Shown here piece by piece: positions 1-4,757 of a stretch of 7,790 nt of DNA (position 1 is the first letter of the stretch; each line of letters opens with the position of its first letter). The notes under the pieces were generated by a model. That model ran no database searches and was not told the DNA's origin. It saw only the letters and a program-made list of their open reading frames with translations. The position numbers and the translations under genes were made by a program. The DNA lies in assembly GCA_027062125.1 (NCBI GenBank), contig JAMOTW010000087.1:1-7790 (forward strand). The letters run 5' to 3'. The DNA comes from Thermococcus sp. Lineage in GTDB: Archaea; Methanobacteriota_B; Thermococci; Thermococcales; Thermococcaceae.

Positions 1-556
1 TCAGCTCGTCTTCGTGGCTCCCGAGGGTGTAGATGACCTGACCAGAGGTCTTACCCTTGAATCCCACCGCCCCTTCAGCGGCGTAAAGGCCGAGCATGTA
101 GGAGAGCTCCTCACCGACGGGGAGGTTCTCAAAGGTCCTCGTCCTCGCGCTCTCCTTAATCCTGTATTCGCTCAGGTCGAGGACGTCGAGGAAGCCCTCA
201 AGGTTCGCCGTGAAGCTGAGAAGGATTGTGCCTTCCGTAAGCTCACTCGCCTTCACCGTTTCGAGTCCGTTCTCGGTGAGCACCATGACGGAGTGGTTTC
301 CAGTGAGTTCGAGCTTTCCTCCGCCTTCGAGGTGGAGGCGGAGTATAACCGGAACGCGGTGGCGGATTATCTTGCTCACCCTCGCCCACTTGACGCGGTA
401 GTTCTCATCAACGGTGAGGACTTCAAGGTTTGGAGCATCTTTGTAGGCAACGTCGCCGTCGTTCCCGTCGAAGTAAATCTTGTCAAGCTCGGCAAACGTT
501 GTCCTGAGGACTCTTCCATTGAGCCTCACGAGTATCGGGGTGTCCTTGGAAACGGA
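1..556 (-). mobile_element. Intein with LAGLIDADG homing endonuclease domain inside RfcS (N-terminal part)
   Basis: An in-frame protein-splicing element starts at Ser85 of the precursor (codon 556-554). Block A reads [10 protein letters not shown], the C/S-x-x-x-D-T pattern, so the first nucleophile is Ser1 rather than the commoner Cys. Block B is TGNHSV (precursor 169-174, intein 85-90) with the expected T-x-x-H. A DOD/LAGLIDADG first motif, LGLYAAEG, sits at precursor 239-246 (intein 155-162), so this is a full-length intein with an endonuclease and not a mini-intein. The second DOD motif, the terminal His-Asn and the +1 Ser must lie left of the window. Insertion lies between Ala84 and the Ser of SDERG, a conserved block of RFC. 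RFC inteins are known in Thermococcales. I see no stop or frameshift in the 185 or so intein codons present, so it appears functional as far as visible. Confidence 0.93.
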
Positions 557-808
557 GGCGTTTAGCTCAAGGAAATTGTGTTTCCAGTTCTCGCCGAATA
601 ACTCCCTCGCAAGGGCCAGAGCGGCGGTCGTCTTTCCAACGCCTGGCGGTCCAGCGAAGAGCAGGTGGGGCATCGAACCGGTTTTAGCGTAGTGCTTGAG
701 CCTCTTGACGATGTGAGCCTGACCCACTATATCGTCGAGCCTCTGGGGCCTGTACTTCTCAACCCAGGGCTTCTCGAGAATCTTAACTTCCTGAACTTCA
801 GCCGACAT
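1..808 (-). CDS. rfcS: Replication factor C small subunit (clamp loader), 5' part, interrupted by an intein
   Basis: RfcS is the AAA+ ATPase subunit of the archaeal clamp loader, which opens the PCNA ring and places it on primer-template DNA. The reading frame starts at ATG 808-806 and stays open to the left edge (269 codons). The N-extein, residues 1-84, shows RFC box II (WVEKYRP, 15-21), the Walker A loop GPPGVGKT (53-60) and FLELNA (79-84), the beginning of the conserved RFC block LELNASDERG. The frame then continues into intein sequence instead of DERGINVIR. The start is supported by GGTGAT four bases upstream and by the family N-terminus ([10 protein letters not shown]). Sensor and arginine-finger motifs, the C-extein and the stop lie outside the window. 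The large subunit gene often lies next to rfcS in Thermococcales, but it is not visible here. Identity is near certain. Confidence 0.95.
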   Translation of the reverse strand, partial: MSAEVQEVKILEKPWVEKYRPQRLDDIVGQAHIVKRLKHYAKTGSMPHLLFAGPPGVGKTTAALALARELFGENWKHNFLELNASVSKDTPILVRLNGRVLRTTFAELDKIYFDGNDGDVAYKDAPNLEVLTVDENYRVKWARVSKIIRHRVPVILRLHLEGGGKLELTGNHSVMVLTENGLETVKASELTEGTILLSFTANLEGFLDVLDLSEYRIKESARTRTFENLPVGEELSYMLGLYAAEGAVGFKGKTSGQVIYTLGSHEDEL

Positions 809-812
809 AGCT

Positions 813-818
813 ATCACC
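813..818 (-). promoter_or_regulatory. Ribosome binding site of rfcS
   Basis: On the minus strand GGTGAT stands four bases before ATG 808-806. It matches the GGTGA core complementary to the 3' end of archaeal 16S rRNA and fixes the rfcS start. Confidence 0.7.
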
Positions 819-826
819 TACCCTAA

Positions 827-838
827 AGGTTATGAAGG
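827..838 (+). promoter_or_regulatory. Weak candidate TATA region for the gene at 862
   Basis: AAGGTTATGAAG lies about 30 bases before ATG 862, where a TATA box would sit for a leaderless transcript. No Shine-Dalgarno-like sequence stands directly before that ATG (CCTTTTGCC), which favours a leaderless start. The match to the archaeal consensus is poor, so this call is tentative. Confidence 0.25.
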
Positions 839-841
839 GTT

Positions 842-858
842 CGAGTATTTAGCCTTTT
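842..858 (-). promoter_or_regulatory. TATA box and BRE of rfcS
   Basis: Read on the minus strand, AAAAGG is followed by CTAAATA (852-846), a purine-rich BRE-like block and an archaeal TATA-like element. Transcription would start about 25 bases on, near 820-825, giving a short leader that holds the GGTGAT site. The element overlaps the start region of the divergent gene at 862, so the two transcripts are packed back to back in 53 bases. Confidence 0.5.
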
Positions 859-861
859 GCC

Positions 862-1326
862 ATGGATCCAGTGGAACACGCCTCGATACCAACCCTGGCA
901 TACCTCGCCCTCTCAAACGAACCCACGTGGGGCGGAGCGTTAGCCCTCACCATCGGGGCCACATTTCCGGACCTCGACGCCTTCACGAGGGAGCACCGCT
1001 CCTACCTCCACTCGCTCCTCTTTGCCCTCCCGGCCTTTGCCCTCGCCTACCTCTCGGGCAACACCCATGCCCTCCTCTTCTCCATCGGCTGGCTCAGCCA
1101 CATCTTCCTCGACTTCTTCACCGGCGTAATCCCACCGGTTTACCCTCTCAGCCGGCGCGGCTGGGGAGTCGAGATAACCGCCCGCGGTGGGCCCGCGGGG
1201 TTCGGAATCGGGCTCAGAATCGTTGAGAACTACCCAGACCCGAGGCACGACTACGAGCTGAACATCGGCGGGAGCGTTGCGCTGGGCCTGGTAACCCTCG
1301 CGGCGCTGATAATCAGGCTGCACTGA
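862..1326 (+). CDS. Predicted membrane-bound metal-dependent hydrolase, YdjM/DUF457-like
   Basis: A 154-residue, largely hydrophobic protein. The visible pattern of conserved polar residues is EH at 5-6, PDLD at 36-39, H45 and H50 in EHRSYLHS, and the SHIFLDFFT segment with H80 and D84, followed by PLSRRGWGVE. This His/Asp layout is that of the YdjM/LexA-induced family of predicted inner-membrane metal-dependent hydrolases (DUF457). The family's substrate is not well established, so only a general hydrolase role can be inferred. Hydrophobic stretches near 24-33, 52-65, 69-86 and 136-152 suggest three or four membrane passes, with the metal ligands near the membrane surface. The gene stands alone, divergent from rfcS and 55 bases upstream of the aminotransferase-fold gene, which has its own promoter, so no operon is implied. 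Confidence 0.8.
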   Translation: MDPVEHASIPTLAYLALSNEPTWGGALALTIGATFPDLDAFTREHRSYLHSLLFALPAFALAYLSGNTHALLFSIGWLSHIFLDFFTGVIPPVYPLSRRGWGVEITARGGPAGFGIGLRIVENYPDPRHDYELNIGGSVALGLVTLAALIIRLH

Positions 1327-1340
1327 ACCGGACAGTGCAA

Positions 1341-1352
1341 AACTTTTATACC
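1341..1352 (+). promoter_or_regulatory. Strong TATA box of the alpha-oxoamine synthase gene
   Basis: AACTTTTATACC contains TTTTATA at 1344-1350, a near-consensus archaeal TATA box. A start site about 26 bases downstream falls near 1373, leaving a leader of roughly nine bases before ATG 1382. Confidence 0.65.
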
Positions 1353-1371
1353 TCGATGACCAATAAGCACC

Positions 1372-1377
1372 GGTGGT
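1372..1377 (+). promoter_or_regulatory. Ribosome binding site deciding the start at 1382
   Basis: GGTGGT is followed after four bases by ATG 1382. This favours ATG 1382 over the in-frame GTG at 1373, which would lie within the binding site and near the predicted transcription start. Confidence 0.6.
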
Positions 1378-1381
1378 TCTC

Positions 1382-2569
1382 ATGGCGAAACTCGACTGGA
1401 TTAGGGAAGAGCTCCAGGAGCTTAAGGATAAGGGGCTCTACGTGACCATAAGGAAGCTTGAAAGCTCCCAGGGCCCCTGGGTGGTCGTCGACGGCAAGAA
1501 GGTTCTCAACATGTGCTCCAACAACTACCTCGGCTTAGCCGCCGCCCCGGAGATCAGGTACGCGGCGATAAGGGCCATTCTCGACTACGGTGTCGGCGCC
1601 GGAGCGGTTAGAACCATAGCGGGAACCATGGAGCTCCACGTCGAGCTCGAGGAGAAGCTCGCCAAGTTCAAGAAGCGCGAGGCGGCCATACTCCTCCAGA
1701 GCGGCTACAACGCCAACCTCGGAGCGATAAGCGCCCTCCTCAAGAAAGGGGAAGACGGTGTCTTCATCAGCGAGGAGCTCAACCACGCGAGCATCATAGA
1801 CGGAATGCGCCTCAGTGGTGCTCCTAAGGTCATCTACAAGCACCTCGACATGGAAGACCTCGAGAAGCGCCTCAAGGAGAACAAGGACAAGAAGAAGAAA
1901 ATCATCGTCAGCGACGGTGTCTTCTCGATGGATGGTGACCTCGCTCCGCTCCCGGAGATGGCCGAGCTGGCTGAACAGTACGACGCGATAATCTACATCG
2001 ACGACGCCCACGGTGAGGGTGTCCTTGGAGAGCACGGAAGGGGTATCGTTGACCACTTCAACCTCCACGACCGCGTTGACTTCGAGATGGGAACCCTGAG
2101 CAAGGCCTTCGGTGTCATAGGCGGTTACGTCGCCGGTCCTGAGGAGGCCATAGACTACCTCCGCCAGAGGGCGAGGCCGTTCCTCTTCTCCAGCGCGCCC
2201 AACCCGCCCGACGTTGCCGCGGCGATAGCGGCGGTCGAGATTCTCCAGAGGAGCGACGAGCTGGTCAAGAAGCTCTGGGACAACACCCACTTCCTCCAGA
2301 ACGGGCTGAGGGACCTAGGCTACGACCTCGGCAACACCAAGCACCCGATTACGCCGGTCATGCTCTACGACGAGAAGCTCGCCCAGGAGTTCAGCAGGCG
2401 CTTGTATGAGGAGTACAACATCTTCGCCCAGGCAATCGTCTACCCGACCGTCCCGCTCGGAACCGCCCGTATAAGGCTCGAACCTTCTGCCGGCCACAGC
2501 AAGGAGGACCTCCAGTACGTCATCGACGCCTTCGAGGACCTCGGGAAGAAGACCGGGTTCCTGAAGTGA
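1382..2569 (+). CDS. kbl: Alpha-oxoamine synthase, probable glycine C-acetyltransferase (2-amino-3-ketobutyrate CoA ligase)
   Basis: A 395-residue fold-type I PLP enzyme, the normal length for the family. Glycine C-acetyltransferase interconverts 2-amino-3-ketobutyrate plus CoA with glycine plus acetyl-CoA, the second step of threonine breakdown after threonine dehydrogenase. Visible active-site residues are H135 in [10 protein letters not shown] (ring stacking), S183 region [12 protein letters not shown]207 and H210 in IDDAHG, and the Schiff-base lysine K241 in [12 protein letters not shown]. The spacing H135-D207-K241 matches the E. coli Kbl residues H138, D210 and K244. The substrate-end motif [11 protein letters not shown] is present near residues 363-373. 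No threonine dehydrogenase or biotin gene is adjacent, so the related 8-amino-7-oxononanoate synthase or another alpha-oxoamine synthase specificity cannot be excluded. The family is certain; the exact substrate is likely but not proven. Confidence 0.88.
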   Translation: MAKLDWIREELQELKDKGLYVTIRKLESSQGPWVVVDGKKVLNMCSNNYLGLAAAPEIRYAAIRAILDYGVGAGAVRTIAGTMELHVELEEKLAKFKKREAAILLQSGYNANLGAISALLKKGEDGVFISEELNHASIIDGMRLSGAPKVIYKHLDMEDLEKRLKENKDKKKKIIVSDGVFSMDGDLAPLPEMAELAEQYDAIIYIDDAHGEGVLGEHGRGIVDHFNLHDRVDFEMGTLSKAFGVIGGYVAGPEEAIDYLRQRARPFLFSSAPNPPDVAAAIAAVEILQRSDELVKKLWDNTHFLQNGLRDLGYDLGNTKHPITPVMLYDEKLAQEFSRRLYEEYNIFAQAIVYPTVPLGTARIRLEPSAGHSKEDLQYVIDAFEDLGKKTGFLK

Positions 2570-2570
2570 A

Positions 2571-2590
2571 CCCCCCTCTTTTCCCTAATT
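2571..2590 (+). terminator. Pyrimidine-rich T-tract downstream of the synthase gene
   Basis: A C-run followed by TCTTTTCCCT begins two bases after the TGA. Archaeal polymerase terminates at T-rich stretches without needing a hairpin, so this is the likely 3' end. The T-run is short (four), so the strength is uncertain. Confidence 0.35.
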
Positions 2591-2675
2591 TGTGGCGGCG
2601 TTCCGACCTCCAAGCCAGCGTAAGTTGCAAAAGCGGTGCCTTTGTCGGCCCCCAAGTTCGATCGTGTAACCTAAA

Positions 2676-2705
2676 CCGGTGGAAACGCAGAGTTTCCAAA
2701 CCCGG
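2676..2705. other. Intergenic hairpin (inverted repeat)
   Basis: CCGG (2676-2679) and GGAAAC (2681-2686) can pair with GTTTCC (2692-2697) and CCGG (2702-2705) around a five-base loop, GCAGA, with a small asymmetric internal loop. It lies in the 191-base spacer 2570-2760, just upstream of the TATA box for 2761. It could be an operator, a remnant of a small RNA gene or chance. No C/D boxes, tRNA arms or open reading frame with a plausible start accompany it. The rest of the spacer shows nothing recognisable apart from the T-tract and the promoter. Confidence 0.4.
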
Positions 2706-2716
2706 CTTCACCGTGA

Positions 2717-2728
2717 GGTATATTAATC
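2717..2728 (+). promoter_or_regulatory. TATA box of the DUF835-like gene
   Basis: GGTATATTAATC is a good archaeal TATA element. The expected start site is near 2748, just before the GGTGA ribosome binding site at 2753-2757. Confidence 0.6.
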
Positions 2729-2752
2729 TTGGGCGCATAGTCTATATGTTAA

Positions 2753-2757
2753 GGTGA
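2753..2757 (+). promoter_or_regulatory. Ribosome binding site for a GTG start
   Basis: GGTGA precedes tandem GTG codons at 2761 and 2764 with spacings of three and six bases. The second GTG has the more usual spacing, so the protein may begin one residue later than annotated. The ATG at 2746 leads to an immediate stop. Confidence 0.5.
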
Positions 2758-2760
2758 CCC

Positions 2761-3561
2761 GTGGTGTATTACCGGCCGGGAGTACTGGCACTCATTTTGA
2801 CGGTCATGCTGGCACTGATACTCCTGACCCTCCGGAGGAGAGGGATATTCCTGGCCATGCACCCGGAGAAGAGAAGAACCTACGACGCCATGGTGGCGGG
2901 CTTTGTTATGATATCCGCAGGCCTAGCGGTTTTTCTGACGATGGCCCTGAAAGACGGCGGGAATATCGAAGTCTGGAGAATCACAAGCGGCATGCTCATG
3001 TTAAGTGGGCTCGTGGTCTTCACTGTGGGCTGGGTCGACCTCCTCAAGAGGCTATCGACGGGCCACTCCATCACCCACGTCGTCGAGTTCGTGGACGGCG
3101 GGATAGAGCACGCGGCCCCGGGCCTCTACCTCTGCATCTCCCCGGACCCGGGGGTGATAAGGGAGCTCCTCACAGACAGGGCGGGCCTGATAATCTCCAG
3201 GTACCCCGAGGACATGGCCAGGGAGAAGTTTGGGGTCGAGAGAATACCCATCTTCTGGCTGACGAAGGTTGCGGGCAAGAACACCGTGAACCCGCGCAGG
3301 CTCGAGTACCTCACCCATATCATAGTGAGCTTCATCACGAAGAAAGAAGGACCCAAGACAGTCCTCCTCGAGGGAGTGGAGTACATCAACGTCGAGGTCG
3401 GGTTCAGCGCCCTCTTCAAGTTCCTCACAATCATCAAGGACTACGCCGTGGTCAACGACGCAATAGTGCTCGTGATGGTCGGAGAAGAAGCCTTCCCCGA
3501 AAAGGAGTGGGCCCTCCTCAGGAGGGAGTTCCCGACGCTGAAGGAGATAGAGGTGCGCTAG
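2761..3561 (+). CDS. Membrane protein with three N-terminal helices and a DUF835-like C-terminal domain
   Basis: A 266-residue protein starting at GTG 2761 (or GTG 2764). Three hydrophobic helices are visible at about 7-24, 43-63 and 73-94, separated by a basic loop (RRRGIFLAMHPEKRR), consistent with a membrane-anchored N-terminus. The remainder, about 105-266, is a soluble alpha/beta domain. It has the features I associate with DUF835, a family frequent in Thermococcales: the TVLLEGVEYINVEVGF strand-turn, FKFLTIIKDYAVVNDAIVLVMV, and an ending EWALLRREFPTLKEIEV. DUF835 has no firmly known biochemical role; it is often attached to membrane or sensor modules, so a signalling or ligand-sensing role is only an inference. 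The gene is monocistronic as far as visible, with its own promoter, and its stop overlaps that of endA on the other strand. Confidence 0.8.
   Translation: MVYYRPGVLALILTVMLALILLTLRRRGIFLAMHPEKRRTYDAMVAGFVMISAGLAVFLTMALKDGGNIEVWRITSGMLMLSGLVVFTVGWVDLLKRLSTGHSITHVVEFVDGGIEHAAPGLYLCISPDPGVIRELLTDRAGLIISRYPEDMAREKFGVERIPIFWLTKVAGKNTVNPRRLEYLTHIIVSFITKKEGPKTVLLEGVEYINVEVGFSALFKFLTIIKDYAVVNDAIVLVMVGEEAFPEKEWALLRREFPTLKEIEVR
3558..3561. other. Palindromic CTAG shared by two convergent stop codons
   Basis: The TAG at 3559-3561 ends the plus-strand DUF835-like gene, and the TAG read at 3560-3558 ends endA on the minus strand. The two coding regions overlap by four bases, so neither gene has a non-coding 3' flank, and any terminator must lie inside the opposing gene. 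Confidence 0.95.
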
Positions 3562-4088
3562 AATTTCACCCACTCGATTTTGTAATACACCACGTCGTTG
3601 TCCTCGTCAACGACCGCCATGACCATGTTCTTCCTGACTCCGTGGGCAACCCTCACGCGGGCGGTGATGTCGTTTGGGCTGAAGCGGAGGTTCTCGGGGA
3701 CGACCCATATCAGCCACTGGGAGTGCTCGTCCATCCCCCGCCTGTAAACCCTGAAGTGGGAGCCGAACTTGAGGGCGGACTTGACGGTGTAGCCCCTGTC
3801 GCGCAAATCGGTGTAAACGAGGAGCTTTATGTCGAACTGATCGTCCCTCTTCCTGCCGAGTTCGACCAAATCCTGGAAGGAAAGCTCCCTCTCGCCGTCG
3901 AAGACCCTTATCTTGCCCTTCTCCATAAGATAAGCCGCCTCTATGAGCGAGAGGAAGAGCTTCCCGTTCACGACCTCTCCGAAGTAGCGCTTGTTGTAGA
4001 ACTGGTTTATCGCCTTTTCGCGCTCGCTGAAGACCCTATCACCGCTGAGGTAAAAGATTATCGGTTCCTTCAATTCCGTCCACCCCAT
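3558..4088 (-). CDS. endA: tRNA-splicing endonuclease
   Basis: EndA cuts pre-tRNAs (and pre-rRNAs) at bulge-helix-bulge motifs at both intron borders, leaving 2',3'-cyclic phosphate and 5'-OH ends for the ligase. The catalytic triad is visible as Y115 in FRVYRRG, H122 in DEHSQW and K153 in HGVRKNMV, with the same order and nearly the same spacing as Y115/H125/K156 of the M. jannaschii enzyme. The N-terminal domain contains GKLFLSLIEAAYLMEKG, and the C-terminus DEDNDVVYYKIEW is typical. At 176 residues it is a single-unit subunit, as in the homotetrameric alpha-4 enzymes. ATG 4088 overlaps the acetyltransferase gene by 19 bases. An alternative TTG at 4073, with GGGGTGG upstream and overlapping that gene's TGA, would give 171 residues. 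The two genes are probably co-transcribed. Confidence 0.95.
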   Translation of the reverse strand: MGWTELKEPIIFYLSGDRVFSEREKAINQFYNKRYFGEVVNGKLFLSLIEAAYLMEKGKIRVFDGERELSFQDLVELGRKRDDQFDIKLLVYTDLRDRGYTVKSALKFGSHFRVYRRGMDEHSQWLIWVVPENLRFSPNDITARVRVAHGVRKNMVMAVVDEDNDVVYYKIEWVKF

Positions 4089-4573
4089 TCGTCCGCTGGA
4101 AGGAGCATGTAGTACGCATCCTCCCCGTCGGCGTAGTAGCCGATTATGCGCTTTATCCTCTTGAAGCCGAAGCGCTCGTAGAGCTTTATGGCCTTTTCGT
4201 TGCTCACCCTGACCTCGAGGCCTATGTAGCGCGCTCCCTTGTTTATTAGCCTTTCGATGACCTCGGTGAGGAGGGCCGAGCCTATGCCGTTGCCCCTGTA
4301 GGAGGGATCCACCGCTATGCTCATTATGTGCCCCTCGAGGTCGGGCCTCAGGTAGCCCATCACGTAGCCGACAACCCTGCCGTTGTGCTCCGCCACCAGA
4401 AAAGTGTCCGGGTTGTTCTCGAGGAAGACGAGGAAAACCCCCCTCGGGTACTCCTCACGGAAGGACTCGCGCTCTATCCTGACGACGTCCGGGATGTCGA
4501 AGAGCTTCGCGGGCCGGATGACGACCATAGCCAGGGGCACCCTGCCCCCGCCTGGCTTTATGGACACGCTCAT
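4070..4573 (-). CDS. rimI: GNAT N-acetyltransferase, archaeal RimI/Ard1 type
   Basis: A 167-residue GNAT-fold protein. Enzymes of this archaeal group move acetyl from acetyl-CoA to protein N-terminal amino groups, including ribosomal proteins. IRPAKLFDIPDVVRIERESF (19-38) is the family's N-terminal motif. HIMSIAVDPSYRGNGIGS (82-99) holds the acetyl-CoA phosphate loop R93-G94-N-G96-I-G98. LEVRVSNEKAIKLYERFGF (119-137) is the motif B region with the N-x-x-A-x-x-L-Y signature. ATG 4573 fits a leaderless transcript from the TATA box at 4601-4596. An internal ATG at 4528 (residue 16), preceded by GGGTG, would remove the 15-residue extension and also leave a complete domain. endA follows with overlap, suggesting one transcript. 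Substrate preference cannot be read from sequence. Confidence 0.88.
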   Translation of the reverse strand: MSVSIKPGGGRVPLAMVVIRPAKLFDIPDVVRIERESFREEYPRGVFLVFLENNPDTFLVAEHNGRVVGYVMGYLRPDLEGHIMSIAVDPSYRGNGIGSALLTEVIERLINKGARYIGLEVRVSNEKAIKLYERFGFKRIKRIIGYYADGEDAYYMLLPADEWGGRN

Positions 4574-4587
4574 GTTAGAACCTACGC

Positions 4588-4607
4588 GCCAAGGCTTTTA
4601 AGGCTTG
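4588..4607. promoter_or_regulatory. Near-palindromic bidirectional TATA element
   Basis: The core TTTTAA (4596-4601) sits in CAAGGCTTTTAAGGCTTG (4590-4607), an imperfect palindrome whose outer four bases are exact. On the minus strand it reads CTTAAAAG and lies about 25 bases before ATG 4573, the spacing of a leaderless start. On the plus strand it lies about 25-35 bases before the 5' end expected for the C/D sRNA. One TATA-binding site may therefore serve both directions. Confidence 0.55.
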
Positions 4608-4631
4608 AGGGAACTTCAAACGGGGTGGCCA

Positions 4632-4697
4632 CCCCGGGTGATGAGCACTCTCGAATCTGACCGCGGGGATGATGACTGGATTCCTGGCTGATTTCCC
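4632..4697 (+). ncRNA. C/D box small RNA guiding 2'-O-methylation
   Basis: All four boxes are present in order with ideal archaeal spacing: C box GTGATGA (4638-4644), a 12-nt guide (4645-4656), D' box CTGA (4657-4660), an 8-nt spacer, C' box ATGATGA (4669-4675), a second 12-nt guide (4676-4687) and D box CTGA (4688-4691). Short flanks, GG before C and CC after D, could close a weak terminal stem; the ends given are approximate. Such RNAs assemble with L7Ae, Nop5 and fibrillarin and direct ribose methylation at the target base paired with the fifth nucleotide upstream of D or D'. By that rule the D' guide targets AUUCGAGAGUGC, with methylation on the first G, and the D guide targets CCAGGAAUCCAG, with methylation on the second G. 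I could not assign these to a particular rRNA or tRNA from memory. Confidence 0.88.
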
Positions 4698-4714
4698 CCA
4701 ATTCCAAAGGGCAA

Positions 4715-4724
4715 AGTATTAAAC
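4715..4724 (+). promoter_or_regulatory. TATA box of the membrane protein gene at 4758
   Basis: AGTATTAAAC precedes the start region by about 35 bases. The predicted start site, near 4744-4750, is compatible with a leaderless GTG at 4749 or a very short leader before ATG 4758. Confidence 0.5.
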
Positions 4725-4757
4725 TCATCCCAACCCATCCTGTATGGTGTGGCCGAG

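Noticed and set aside
14..565. Open frame on plus across the intein region
   Set aside because: It is antisense to the RfcS-intein frame, which carries conserved motifs; the plus frame has none.
1373..1381. GTG 1373 as start of the synthase
   Set aside because: The GGTGGT site overlaps this GTG and is well spaced for ATG 1382, and the predicted transcript begins close to 1373.
2676..2705. CRISPR repeat remnant (GTGGAAAC...GTTTCC resembles parts of archaeal repeats)
   Set aside because: Only one copy of the hairpin exists, with no regularly spaced repeat or leader.
2566..2757. Small plus-strand open frame in the spacer after the synthase
   Set aside because: It begins inside the upstream gene without a ribosome site, runs through the TATA box of the next gene, and its composition is not protein-like.
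3333..3343. TGATGA-like C box on the minus strand inside the DUF835-like gene
   Set aside because: No matching D', C' and D boxes occur at the required spacing, and the site is coding.
2754..4112. Very long plus-strand open frame of about 450 codons
   Set aside because: It spans two real genes in other frames (DUF835-like on plus, endA on minus), its protein is rich in Pro, Arg and Gly as expected of a GC-rich shadow, and no domain is visible.
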